A stretch of 64,000 nt of DNA from Brevundimonas vitisensis (GCF_016656965.1 NZ_CP067977.1:248001-312000), one strand, 5' to 3'. Shown: positions 27,343 to 36,772, counted from the first letter of the stretch. The notes: generated by a model not told the origin, from the letters alone. Translations and numbers: made by a program.

Positions 27343-28977
27343 TCAGCGCGTGAGGCCCTGGCCATGCAGGGCCAGGGCGGGGACGAAGGCGGTGGGACGG
27401 GTCTGCCCCAGGGTGACGATCAGAGCGTCGGCCGTCTGGCGGAAGGGCAGGGAGCTCCCGCCCAGCAGGTCGACGCGTTCGATGCGCGGGGCGTCGGCGG
27501 TGCCGAGACCCAGCGACCGGATGACAACCTGTCCGTCCTGCGGCCAGTCCAGGGCGAACGCATAAAGGGTCTGGCCGCGCGTGGTGAAGCGGATGTCCTG
27601 AGCCGTCCAGGGCCGCGCCTGGCCTTCGCCATGCATGCCACCCTGAACCTCGGTCGGACCCTCGCCATAGATGCGCCAGGGACGGGTCTCGAAAATCGCG
27701 GGACCATTGACCGCCATCCAGGCCGCGATATCGGTCAGGATCGCCCGTTCATCGGAATCGATTGAGCCGTCTCCGCGCTGGGGAATGCTCAGCAGCAGGT
27801 TGCCATTCTTGGACACCACATCCACCAAACGCTGAATCACACTGGCGGCCGGGACGTAATAGTGGCCGGTGAACCGGGCGCGGTTGTAGTGCCAGTCGCC
27901 GATGCAGGTGTCGGTCTGCCACGGCTCGGGCCGCAGGGAATCCGAAAAGCCCCGCTCCACCGTCTCGGTGATGCCCCGCCGCTGATCGGGCTCCAGCCGC
28001 TTTCCGTTGACGACTGGCAACTCGCCCCGCCAGCCCAGCGAGGCATTGTAGTACTCGGCCGTCGCCTCCAGCCCGTAGCGTCCGAGGGGCAGGCCATAGT
28101 TGTCGAAATAGACCATGTCGGGTCGGTATTTCGTGATCAGATCCCGCTGGCGGGCGACCCAGGAGCGCACGAAGGCCGGGTTGTCGGCGGGCGGATCCTC
28201 GATCCACTGACCATCGCGGGCATCGTGCCAGGCGTTCATCTCTGCGATGGAGCCGATGCCGTCCGGCGGGGCGAAGGTCGGGCCGGTGTAGAGTTCCTGC
28301 GGATCAAGTCCCTCCCACCAGGTGCCGACGCCGTCGACACGGGTCAGCCGGGCCGCGTCATAGCGCACACCCGTCAGCGGACCTTCGGCGTCATACCCAT
28401 AGGCCGTCTGCCACCAGTGCCAGGCATGGGCTGCGTGGTTGGATACCCCGAACCGCAGGCCACGCGCCCGGACAGCCTTTTCCCAGGTGCCGACAATGTC
28501 GCGTTTGGGGCCCACCCGCATGGTGTTCCAGGCGTGATGGGCGCTGTCGAACAGGTCGAGATTGTCGTGATGGTTGGCCATCGACACGACATAGCGGGCG
28601 CCTGCGGCCTGATAGAGGTCCAGCAAGCTCTCGGGGTCCCACTGATCGCCCTTCCACCGGTCGATGAACTCCATGAACCCATACCGCGAAGGGTGGCCAT
28701 AGGTCGCGACGTGGTGCTCGTAGAAGGGATTGCCCTGGATATACATCTGGCGGCCATACCAGTCGCCGAACTCGGGCACGCACTGGGGCCCCCAATGGGA
28801 CCAGATTCCGAACTTGGCATCCCGGAACCAGTCGGGTGTCCGATAGCCTTCGATCAGGCTGTCCCAGCTTGGGCGAAAAGGGCCGCTGGCGGTCACGCCG
28901 CCCGGTGATGTGGCACAGGCGCTCAGCAGCGGCGTCGCCGCGCCTGCACCGATCAGTCCGCGCCGCGACAGGTTCAT
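27343..28977 (-). CDS. GH29 alpha-L-fucosidase, Tat-type lipoprotein
   Basis: A 544-residue GH29 enzyme. It begins MNLSRRGLIG, with a twin-arginine motif followed by the lipobox LLSAC (Cys21), so export by Tat and lipid anchoring are likely. The catalytic (beta/alpha)8 region shows KFGIWSHWG, HHDNLDLF and VYFDNYG with the probable nucleophile Asp292. It would remove alpha-fucosyl residues capping the galactose of fucogalactoxyloglucan. Other xyloglucan loci usually use GH95 for this, so the family choice here is noteworthy. Related activities such as alpha-L-galactosidase cannot be excluded. The start overlaps the GH74 stop by ATGA. Confidence 0.88.
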   Translation of the reverse strand: MNLSRRGLIGAGAATPLLSACATSPGGVTASGPFRPSWDSLIEGYRTPDWFRDAKFGIWSHWGPQCVPEFGDWYGRQMYIQGNPFYEHHVATYGHPSRYGFMEFIDRWKGDQWDPESLLDLYQAAGARYVVSMANHHDNLDLFDSAHHAWNTMRVGPKRDIVGTWEKAVRARGLRFGVSNHAAHAWHWWQTAYGYDAEGPLTGVRYDAARLTRVDGVGTWWEGLDPQELYTGPTFAPPDGIGSIAEMNAWHDARDGQWIEDPPADNPAFVRSWVARQRDLITKYRPDMVYFDNYGLPLGRYGLEATAEYYNASLGWRGELPVVNGKRLEPDQRRGITETVERGFSDSLRPEPWQTDTCIGDWHYNRARFTGHYYVPAASVIQRLVDVVSKNGNLLLSIPQRGDGSIDSDERAILTDIAAWMAVNGPAIFETRPWRIYGEGPTEVQGGMHGEGQARPWTAQDIRFTTRGQTLYAFALDWPQDGQVVIRSLGLGTADAPRIERVDLLGGSSLPFRQTADALIVTLGQTRPTAFVPALALHGQGLTR

Positions 28978-31256
28978 ACCGGGTCTCCATAGACGATGCC
29001 GCGACCGTCGGTCGCCAGATAGACACGCCCCGCCATGCGAGGATCGCCGGCGATAGCGCGGAAACGTCGGCCAAATTCGGTCCGCTCGTCATTGACCCGA
29101 ACCCATGACTGACCGCGGTCGGCGGAGCGGAAGACCCCGCGCACATCGCCGCGTCGTCCGATGGCAAACAGCATGGGATAGGTTGACCCATCTGGGGCCT
29201 TGCCGAAGTCCATCGCCTCAACCGCCAGACCGCCGTCCACACGAGCGAAGCGCTGGCCGCCGTCGCGACTGTTGTAAAGGCCAGCGCGCGAGACCAGCCA
29301 CAGGTCGCCATCGAAACCGGGTGTCGCCTTCAAGGGAAAGGCTGTCTCGCGCCATGTCGGCCGGTCCTCGGCCACGTCCGGCAGGCCACGGCTGGCGACC
29401 GAGGCGAAGCTTTCCGCCCCGTCCACGCTGACGAACCAGCGTCCCGTCTCGAAATCCAGGGCATAGAAAAGCTGCGGGTCGCGGCGGTCGGCGACCGGTC
29501 GCAGGCGCGGGGGCAGTCCGGATACCGGTCGCCAACTGGCCCCTCGATCACGCGAGAACATGACCTGTGGTGTCATCAGGACGAAGGTCGATCCATCGGC
29601 CGACACCGTGATCGGCGCATCGCGATACAGGTCCATCCGGGGGTGGTCGGGAGATGGAGCATCGCCACCGGACGCGGGTCGTGGTCGCCCCAGCGGCTTC
29701 CAGCTCAGGCCCGCATCATCCGACCAGGCCAGGGTCGAGCCATCGTGACCCTCAGACGCCACGCCCTCGTGCGGGGTTCCGCTGCGCACGACGATGTTGG
29801 GCGCGGCTCCGGCCCAGTCGATCTGGTTCGTATTGGCAAAGACGGGCGTAGTGAACTGCCGCACCGGCGATACGCCCAGGTCTTCGTGCGCGAAGCCGGA
29901 AATGTCGCCGAAGCCGCTGAGAAGATGCGGGCCTGCCGCCGGACTGGTCAGGGTGATGACCGCGGTCTGCTCGATCCCCTCGACCCAGGGCTTCCACAGG
30001 GTGCCGCCATTCGCATCCGGCACGGACACATCGTCAGTCGCATAGATTGTCGCGCCGGTCGCATAGACGGCTCGACGCCCGTCGAACGGATCAAGCGCCA
30101 GGGCGGCGATCCACCAGCCGAAGTCCGGCTCGGGATTGCCCCAGTACAGGAAGGGCGTGGCCGAGACGTCGCGGCGGGACTTTTCGCGCAAACTGGTCCA
30201 GCGGCGACCGTCGTCGGTGGAGCGCCACAGGGTGTCGCCCGGATTCCAGCGGTTCATACTGGACACCAGTACCGTGCCGGGGTTCTGGCGATCGACGGCC
30301 ACCCCCATGAAGCCACCGCCGCGATCATTGTCCGGGCGGGGAGGGGAGACATCGACCAGGGCAGCGTCCGAGCGCGTTTCCAGCCGCGTCACGGCGCCGC
30401 CGGTGACGCCGTTCGGGCCCATGCCCCGGCACCAGGTGGTGAACAGCACACCGCGATCGTCGATCTCTGCCTTCACCGGCGACAGGCCCTCGGGAGCCCC
30501 CTCGATTTTGCGCCAGGTGCGGCCGGCATCGTCGGATCGGTACAGACCCTGACCGTCAGCATCGGCGACCCCTACGAACAGGCTCTGCGTCAGGCTGCCC
30601 CGCTGACCGGTGGTCGGGTCGAAAACGACAAAGGCCAGACCCGCGTTCGTGGGGTGGTCGCGGCGCATCCCCAGACCCGACCACGGGAAGCTGCGGACCT
30701 TCTGCCATGTGCGGCCCCTGTCCTGCGACCGTTGCAGGCCGTCGTGCCGCGATCCGAAAAACAGGACGCGAGTGTCGTTGGGGTCAACGGCCAGCCGTTC
30801 GCCCAGGCCGCGGCCGTCTTCATTTCCGCCCATGGCGAAGTCGACGGGCACGGTCGTCCAGGTGTCGCCCCGGTCGGCCGACCGCAGGATGGCCGCTTCG
30901 CCGCCACTGTGCATGCCCACGGCGGCGTAGACGACATCGGCATCCTGCGGATCCGGTGCGATGCTTTCGACGCCCATGTAGCTGGAGACTGGATTGGCAT
31001 CCTGAAGCGGAATCCAGCGGGCCAGGGGGTGGTCCCATCGGTAGGCGCCGCCCATGTCGGAGCGAAGATAGGCCAGGTTCCGCTCTGCCCGGCTGAAGAC
31101 GATGCCGGGGACAAATCCTCCGCCTCCAACCACGACGTTTCGCCAGCGGTAGGGCGCGGCCTGGGCTTCAGTATTGGCCATATTCGGCGCGACAGCGGCC
31201 AGGCCCGATGCAGCGGCAGTGAAGCCCACGCCCCGTCTAGTCAATGTTTCCAGCAC
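28974..31256 (-). CDS. GH74 endo-xyloglucanase
   Basis: A 760-residue protein made of two seven-bladed propellers with repeated Asp-box-like segments such as SADRGDTW, SQDRGRTW, SDDAGRTW and SADRGQSW. The general base is likely Asp67 in YLRSDMGGAYRW and the general acid Asp451 in SGFGDISGF, both in the GH74 positions. The N-terminus contains TRRGVGF, a twin-arginine-like motif, and a cleavage site around AQAA near residue 34. No carbohydrate-binding module is visible. It cleaves the glucan backbone of xyloglucan outside the cell or at its surface and makes the oligosaccharides the receptor imports. It is divergent from GH3, with an operator 38 bases upstream of its start. Confidence 0.92.
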   Translation of the reverse strand: MLETLTRRGVGFTAAASGLAAVAPNMANTEAQAAPYRWRNVVVGGGGFVPGIVFSRAERNLAYLRSDMGGAYRWDHPLARWIPLQDANPVSSYMGVESIAPDPQDADVVYAAVGMHSGGEAAILRSADRGDTWTTVPVDFAMGGNEDGRGLGERLAVDPNDTRVLFFGSRHDGLQRSQDRGRTWQKVRSFPWSGLGMRRDHPTNAGLAFVVFDPTTGQRGSLTQSLFVGVADADGQGLYRSDDAGRTWRKIEGAPEGLSPVKAEIDDRGVLFTTWCRGMGPNGVTGGAVTRLETRSDAALVDVSPPRPDNDRGGGFMGVAVDRQNPGTVLVSSMNRWNPGDTLWRSTDDGRRWTSLREKSRRDVSATPFLYWGNPEPDFGWWIAALALDPFDGRRAVYATGATIYATDDVSVPDANGGTLWKPWVEGIEQTAVITLTSPAAGPHLLSGFGDISGFAHEDLGVSPVRQFTTPVFANTNQIDWAGAAPNIVVRSGTPHEGVASEGHDGSTLAWSDDAGLSWKPLGRPRPASGGDAPSPDHPRMDLYRDAPITVSADGSTFVLMTPQVMFSRDRGASWRPVSGLPPRLRPVADRRDPQLFYALDFETGRWFVSVDGAESFASVASRGLPDVAEDRPTWRETAFPLKATPGFDGDLWLVSRAGLYNSRDGGQRFARVDGGLAVEAMDFGKAPDGSTYPMLFAIGRRGDVRGVFRSADRGQSWVRVNDERTEFGRRFRAIAGDPRMAGRVYLATDGRGIVYGDPV

Positions 31257-31293
31257 GCGGTTTCCTCCTGGGGCGCGACGGTTGGCCGTCGGC

Positions 31294-31307
31294 TGGTAGC
31301 GCTAACA
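31294..31307. promoter_or_regulatory. LacI/XylR-type operator between GH74 and GH3
   Basis: TGGTAGCGCTAACA is identical over 14 bases to the xylX operator at 4328. It lies in the 221-base gap between divergent genes, 38 bases from the GH74 start and 171 bases from the GH3 start. A TTGACA at 31314-31319 lies seven bases away and could be the -35 of the GH3 promoter. Confidence 0.8.
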
Positions 31308-31477
31308 TTATTGTTGACATGATTGCCGCTGGTGGATCAAGTTGCATAGGTGAAATGACGCGCTCACCCCTCCTCCCCGGAGTGACTTGACGTTTCGCGA
31401 CACCCTGAACGAACTGTCGGAGCGTCCTTCCCGGCCGCTCCGACCTTTTCGTCGATCGTGCCGGGAGGAGAGCCCGA

Positions 31478-34042
31478 ATGACCCAGAAGCGTCGCATTGT
31501 CGCCGCCACAGCCATGGTGTGCCCCTTGGTTTCGCTTCTTGCCGCCTGTGCCCTGATGCCGGACAGATCGCTGTCGGATCGGCCCCAGCCTGTGAACTAT
31601 GTGTCGTCGCAGGACTCCATCGTCACCGAGGCTGCGCGCGCGCATCCGGAAAAGTGGCCCGAGGCTGGGTCGCCCTCGGCCATGACGGATGCCCAGACGG
31701 AGGCCTTCATCACCGAGCTGATGGGCCGCATGACGCTGGAGGAAAAGGTCGGGCAGACGATCCAGGCCGATATCAGCGCCATCAAGCCCGAGGACCTTCT
31801 GACCTATCCGCTCGGCTCGATCCTGGCCGGCGGCAATTCTTCGCCGGGCGGAAATGAAAGGGCCAGCGCTCAGGAATGGGTCCAGCTGGCCAGGGATTTC
31901 CGCGCGGCGGCCGAGGCGCGCCCGGGGGCTCGTGTGCCGCTGATCTATGGCATCGATGCGGTGCACGGGCATAACAACGTCGTCGGCGCGACCATCTTTC
32001 CCCACAACATCGGCCTGGGGGCCGCGCGCAACCCGGAACTGATCCGTCAGATCGGTGAAGCCACAGCCATCGAAGTGGCGGTGACGGGCGCCGACTGGAC
32101 TTTCGGGCCGACCCTGGCCGTCCCGCGCGATGACCGTTGGGGGCGCGCCTATGAAGGTTATGGAGAAGATCCAGAGATTGCTCAGAGTTACGCTGGCCCG
32201 ATGACCCTGGGCCTTCAAGGCGAGCTGCGGAGCGGACAGCGCATTCAGCCGGGCCGTATCGCAGGTTCGGCCAAACATTTCCTGGCCGATGGAGGAACGA
32301 CGGGTGGCAAGGACCAGGGTGATTTCGCCGGCACCGAGCGTGAGCTGATCGAAACCCATCTGTCCGGTTATCCGGAGGCCATCGACGCCGGGGTGCTGTC
32401 GATCATGGCCAGCTTCTCCAGCTGGAACGGGATCAAGCATTCCGGCAACGAGACGATCCTGACGGGCGTGCTGCGAGGGCCGCTGGGCTTCAACGGCTTT
32501 GTCGTTTCCGACTGGAACGCTCACGGTCAGCTGCCCGGCTGCTCGAACGAGAGCTGCCCTTTGGCCTTCAATGCCGGCATCGATATGCTGATGGCGCCGG
32601 ACAGCTGGAAGCCGCTGTACGAGAACACCCTGGCCCAGGTGCGGTCAGGCGAAATCCCGATGGCACGCCTGGACGAGGCCGTCCGGCGCATCCTGCGGGT
32701 CAAGGTCAAGACGGGCCTGTTCGACGACGACCGCACCTATGAAGGCCGTGTGGAACTGCTGGGTTCGCCCGAGCATCGCGCCCTGGCGCGGCGTGCGGTG
32801 CGTGAATCGCTGGTCTTGCTGAAGAACGAGGGCTCGGTGCTGCCAATCCGGGCCGGCGCGCGAATCCTGGTGGCAGGGGCGGCCGATGATATCGGTCAGG
32901 CCTCGGGCGGGTGGACGATCACCTGGCAGGGCACGGGCAACAGCCGGGCTGACTTTCCCAACGGCCAGTCTATTTGGGAAGGCCTCAAGGAAGCAGTGGA
33001 AGCCGGTGGGGGCCAGGCGACCTTCAGCGCCGACGGCAGCTATACGGACCGTCCCGATGTGGCCATCGTCGTGTTCGGCGAGACCCCTTATGCCGAGTTT
33101 CAGGGCGACATCGAAACCCTGGACTTCGGGCCGCAAGAGCCGCTTGAGATGCTGCGCCGGTTCAAGGCGGCCGGCATTCCGACGGTGGCTGTCTTTCTGT
33201 CGGGTCGACCGCTTTGGACCAATCCGGAGATCAACGCCTCCGACGCCTTCGTCGCGGCATGGCTGCCCGGCACCGAAGGCGGCGGCATTGCGGACGTCCT
33301 GATCGGCGATGTTGAGGGACGCCCGCGCCACGACTTCCGCGGCACCCTGTCCTTCAGCTGGCCCAAGACCGCTGTGGGAGAGCCGCTGAACCGCGGCCAG
33401 CCCGGATACGATCCTCAGTTCGCTTACGGCTATGGGCTGTCCTACGCACGACCGGCCTCAGTCGGGACGCTGTCGGAAGTCAGCGGTGTGGCCGAGGTGG
33501 TGTCAAGCATCGATCGCTATTTCGTCGATGGTCGTTTCGTTGCGCCCTGGTCGCTGATGCTGCGTGACGACGGAGGCGAGTTCCGTCTGGGCCTGGAATC
33601 GCAGGGGCGTTCGCCGCGCGGTGCCGTCTCCGCCCGATCCGGCGACGGTCAGGCTCAAGAGTCGGCTCGCATCCTCTCCTTCGATGTGCCGTCCGGCCAG
33701 ACCGCACACGCCCTGATCGCAGCCGCACCAGTGGACCTGACGCGGCAGGCGAACGGAGAGATGGCGATCGCCTTCCGCTATCGCGTCGATGCGCGGCCGA
33801 CCGGCACTGTGCGCCTGACTCTCGGCGACGGATCGGTGGACATAACCTCGATCCTTGGATCGGCACCTGTCGGAGAGTGGCGCGTCGTCAAAGTCCGGTT
33901 GTCGTGTCTGCGGGACTCCGGGGCGGCCATTGCCGCGGTCGATCGGCCCTGGGGGCTTCAGGTCTCAGGCTCCATGACCGTGGCGGTGGAGGATGTCCGT
34001 CTGGCTTCCAACGAAGGTGACGCCGTCTGCCCCGGCGCATAG
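31478..34042 (+). CDS. GH3 beta-glucosidase lipoprotein
   Basis: An 854-residue exo-acting GH3 enzyme. A signal peptide ends in the lipobox LLAAC (Cys24). The barrel domain contains GIDAVHGHNNVVGAT and the nucleophile Asp345 in VVSDWNAHGQ. The second domain has GGWTITWQG, and an extra C-terminal ExoP-like beta-sandwich (about residues 670-854) follows. It would split the beta-1,4-glucosyl backbone of debranched oligosaccharides into glucose, the last step of xyloglucan breakdown. A strong GGGAGGAGA precedes the ATG. It is first in a plus-strand pair with GH51. Confidence 0.88.
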   Translation: MTQKRRIVAATAMVCPLVSLLAACALMPDRSLSDRPQPVNYVSSQDSIVTEAARAHPEKWPEAGSPSAMTDAQTEAFITELMGRMTLEEKVGQTIQADISAIKPEDLLTYPLGSILAGGNSSPGGNERASAQEWVQLARDFRAAAEARPGARVPLIYGIDAVHGHNNVVGATIFPHNIGLGAARNPELIRQIGEATAIEVAVTGADWTFGPTLAVPRDDRWGRAYEGYGEDPEIAQSYAGPMTLGLQGELRSGQRIQPGRIAGSAKHFLADGGTTGGKDQGDFAGTERELIETHLSGYPEAIDAGVLSIMASFSSWNGIKHSGNETILTGVLRGPLGFNGFVVSDWNAHGQLPGCSNESCPLAFNAGIDMLMAPDSWKPLYENTLAQVRSGEIPMARLDEAVRRILRVKVKTGLFDDDRTYEGRVELLGSPEHRALARRAVRESLVLLKNEGSVLPIRAGARILVAGAADDIGQASGGWTITWQGTGNSRADFPNGQSIWEGLKEAVEAGGGQATFSADGSYTDRPDVAIVVFGETPYAEFQGDIETLDFGPQEPLEMLRRFKAAGIPTVAVFLSGRPLWTNPEINASDAFVAAWLPGTEGGGIADVLIGDVEGRPRHDFRGTLSFSWPKTAVGEPLNRGQPGYDPQFAYGYGLSYARPASVGTLSEVSGVAEVVSSIDRYFVDGRFVAPWSLMLRDDGGEFRLGLESQGRSPRGAVSARSGDGQAQESARILSFDVPSGQTAHALIAAAPVDLTRQANGEMAIAFRYRVDARPTGTVRLTLGDGSVDITSILGSAPVGEWRVVKVRLSCLRDSGAAIAAVDRPWGLQVSGSMTVAVEDVRLASNEGDAVCPGA

Positions 34043-34081
34043 GGGCGAGGATCGGCTTTTTTCCAACTTGATGAGGCGTCG

Positions 34082-35650
34082 ATGACGTTCACGCGGCTGC
34101 TCATATCCGGCTCGGCTCTGGCGGCTGCGCTTCTCGGGTCATCCCTGCCGGCTTGGGGCCAGACGGTCGATGCCACGGCCACGTTGAACCTTGAGCAGCC
34201 CGGAGCCGTCATCGCGCCGGAAATCTATGGCCAGTTCATGGAGCAGTTGGTAACGGGCATCGACGGTGGCGTCTGGGTCGGGCCGGAGTCCGACATCCCC
34301 AACACGCGCGGCTTTCGAAACGACGTGGTGGGTGCGCTGAAAGCCCTGGACGTGCCGGTCGTGCGCTGGCCGGGCGGATGTTATGCCGACATCTACCACT
34401 GGCGGGACGGGATCGGGCCGCGCGATCAGCGCCCCGTCACCCTCAATCGATGGTGGGGTGGGGACGAGGTGACCAACGGGTTTGGTACGCATGAGTTCTT
34501 CGACTTCGCCGAGCTGATCGGAGCCCGGACCTATCTGAGCGTCAACATGGGGTCAGGAACCGTGGCCGAGGCCTCGGACTGGGTCGAATATATATCGTCG
34601 CCAACGCATTCGACCTTGGCTCAAGCGCGCCGGGCAAATGGGCGAGATGAACCCTGGCGGATCGACTATGTCGGCCTGGGAAATGAGCCCTGGGGCTGTG
34701 GCGGCCGGATGAGAGCGGCCTATTACGGTGACCTGATGCGGCAGTTCGTCGGCTTCGTGGCGCCGTATGGCCAGAAGGCCCAGATGGTGGCGGCCGGGCC
34801 CAATGCCGTCGATTACGACTGGATGCGGACCCTGATGGCCAATCCAGCCGATTTCGACGCGCTCTCGCTTCACTACTACACCTTGCCGACGGGCGACTGG
34901 GCGGCCAAGGGGCCGGCCCTGGGGTTTGATGAGGGCCAATGGGCCGCCACCTTCGTCCAGACCTACAAGATCGAGGAGATGATCGTCCGCCATGACGCGA
35001 TCATGGATCAGACGGATCCGGACGCCCGGGTCGCGTTGGCGGTCGACGAATGGGGCACCTGGTACGATCCGACGCCGGGGTCTCAGGCCGGGCACCTGCA
35101 ACAGCAGAACAGCCTGCGTGATGCCCTGCTGGCGGCCGTGAACTTCAACATCTTCCACCGGCACGCAGACCGGGTGCGGATGGCCAATGTCGCTCAGATG
35201 GTCAATGTTCTTCAGGCCGTCATCCTGACGGATGGGCCGCGTATGGTCCTGACCCCCACCTATCATGCGTTCGAGATGTATCGCCCCTTCCAGGGGGCCA
35301 CGGTGCTGCCCTTGGCCATTCGCGCGCCGGAGTATGTGGAGGGGGATGCTCGCCTGGCCATGCTCGATGGTACGGCGGCGCGCGGGCTGGACGGCCGCGT
35401 GCACGTCGCGCTGGTCAATCTTGATCCGCGCCGCGAGGTGACCGTCACGGTCGACATCACAGGACCACGGGCACAGGCCGTTTCCGGGCGGATACTGACG
35501 GCCGATGTGATGGATGCGCACAACAACTTCGATGCCCCCGATACGGTGCGCCCTGTCGCGTTTCACGGCGCAGCCGTGTCCGGGCAGGGACTTGTCGTCA
35601 GAATGCCGGCCAAATCCCTGGTCGTACTGGCAATCGACCCGGCGACCTGA
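34082..35650 (+). CDS. GH51 alpha-L-arabinofuranosidase
   Basis: A 522-residue secreted GH51 enzyme. A signal peptide ends near AWGQ (residue 27). The acid/base Glu202 lies in YVGLGNEPWGCGG and the nucleophile Glu323 in AVDEWGTWYD. WPGGCYADIYHWRDG and the C-terminal beta-sandwich are typical of the family. It removes arabinofuranosyl side chains, as found on solanaceous-type xyloglucan or arabinoxylan, and gives L-arabinose for the AraFGH-type importer. It lies 39 bases after GH3 in the same direction and converges on the radical SAM gene. Confidence 0.9.
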   Translation: MTFTRLLISGSALAAALLGSSLPAWGQTVDATATLNLEQPGAVIAPEIYGQFMEQLVTGIDGGVWVGPESDIPNTRGFRNDVVGALKALDVPVVRWPGGCYADIYHWRDGIGPRDQRPVTLNRWWGGDEVTNGFGTHEFFDFAELIGARTYLSVNMGSGTVAEASDWVEYISSPTHSTLAQARRANGRDEPWRIDYVGLGNEPWGCGGRMRAAYYGDLMRQFVGFVAPYGQKAQMVAAGPNAVDYDWMRTLMANPADFDALSLHYYTLPTGDWAAKGPALGFDEGQWAATFVQTYKIEEMIVRHDAIMDQTDPDARVALAVDEWGTWYDPTPGSQAGHLQQQNSLRDALLAAVNFNIFHRHADRVRMANVAQMVNVLQAVILTDGPRMVLTPTYHAFEMYRPFQGATVLPLAIRAPEYVEGDARLAMLDGTAARGLDGRVHVALVNLDPRREVTVTVDITGPRAQAVSGRILTADVMDAHNNFDAPDTVRPVAFHGAAVSGQGLVVRMPAKSLVVLAIDPAT

Positions 35651-35666
35651 GCGGGCTGGCAGGGGT

Positions 35667-36734
35667 TCAGTCGAACAGCTCCATCTGGGTGCGGGCGTCG
35701 CGCGGTACGCGGAAGCGACTGACGTCCAGGACGTGGCGCTCGCCCTCCAGCCCATAGCGTTTCACCGCGGCCTTGAACCGCGTGGCAATCAGCTCTGCGA
35801 CCGGACCTGTGCCCTTCATGCGCTGGGTCCAGTCGGCATCATAGTCACGGCCCCCGCGCGTCTGGCGGATCAGGGACATGACCCGGGCCGCGCGCTCCGG
35901 ACGGGCATCGGCCAACCATTCTCGGAACAGGTCCTTGATCTCGAGCGGCAGACGCAGCGTCACATACATGGCTGTTGTGGCCCCGGCCTTGGCCGCCGCT
36001 TCCAGAATCGATTCCATCTCGTGGTCGTTCAGCCCTGGGATGATCGGTGCCACGCCGACCCCGACAGGAACGCCGGCCTCCGCAAGCGCCCTGATGGCAT
36101 CCAGGCGGCGGGCAGGGGTGGAGGCCCGCGGCTCCATCGCTCGGGCCAGGCCGCGATCCAGGGTGGTGATGGAGACGAAGGCCGTGGCCAGGCCATCGCG
36201 CCCCATGGGGCCCAGGATATCCAGGTCGCGCGTGATCAGCCCTGACTTGGTGATGATGCTGAACGGCTGGTTGAACCTCTGCATGACCTCCAGGATGCCG
36301 CGCGTGATCTTCTGATCGCGTTCGACCGGCTGATAGGGGTCGGTGTTGCCCCCTATGTGGATGCGCTTGCAGACGTATCGACGCGCAGAGAGCTCCTGTT
36401 CCAGCAGACGTGCCGCTTCGGGCTTGAAGAAGATCCGGCTCTCGAAATCCAGGCCCGGGGATAGGCCCATCCAGGCATGGGACGGACGGGCGTAGCAGTA
36501 GATGCAGCCATGTTCGCAGCCCTTGTAGGGGTTGATGGATCGGTCGAACCCCACGTCGGGGCTGGTGTTCTTGGTGATGAGCGCGCGTGCGCGCTCTGGC
36601 GTCAGCGTGGTTCGGAGCGGCGGCGGGCTGGCGTCCTCGGGGGTCCAGCCGTCATCGAACGCCTCGACCGCGTTTGCCTCATACCGTCCGGTCGCGTTCG
36701 TCCGCGCCCCTCTTCCTTTTGCCGCTTCGGCCAT
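35667..36734 (-). CDS. PA0069-family radical SAM protein
   Basis: A 355-residue radical SAM enzyme with the cluster motif CEHGCIYCYARPSH (C-x3-C-x2-C) near residue 73. It also has HIGGNTDPYQPVER and SITTLDRGLARAMEPR, text of the PA0069/Rv2578c group that is distantly related to spore photoproduct lyase. The reaction of this group is not established. An alphaproteobacterial LexA box lies 24 bases before the start, which suggests DNA-damage control. It is transcribed alone, convergent with GH51. Nothing connects it with xyloglucan use. Confidence 0.87.
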   Translation of the reverse strand: MAEAAKGRGARTNATGRYEANAVEAFDDGWTPEDASPPPLRTTLTPERARALITKNTSPDVGFDRSINPYKGCEHGCIYCYARPSHAWMGLSPGLDFESRIFFKPEAARLLEQELSARRYVCKRIHIGGNTDPYQPVERDQKITRGILEVMQRFNQPFSIITKSGLITRDLDILGPMGRDGLATAFVSITTLDRGLARAMEPRASTPARRLDAIRALAEAGVPVGVGVAPIIPGLNDHEMESILEAAAKAGATTAMYVTLRLPLEIKDLFREWLADARPERAARVMSLIRQTRGGRDYDADWTQRMKGTGPVAELIATRFKAAVKRYGLEGERHVLDVSRFRVPRDARTQMELFD

Positions 36735-36757
36735 AGGGAGAGGATAAAGGCAGAATG

Positions 36758-36772
36758 GAACAAAGCAAGAAC
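36758..36772. promoter_or_regulatory. LexA (SOS) box upstream of the radical SAM gene
   Basis: GAAC-N7-GAAC (GTTC-N7-GTTC on the minus strand) exactly fits the alphaproteobacterial LexA consensus. It lies 24 bases upstream of the start at 36734, inside the likely promoter. The flanking bases are A-rich, as in known SOS boxes of Caulobacterales. Confidence 0.7.

Noticed and set aside
29643-31322. A 559-codon plus-strand frame opposite GH74
   Set aside because: It is antisense to intact GH74 propeller repeats; the repeated Asp-box codons keep the opposite strand open.
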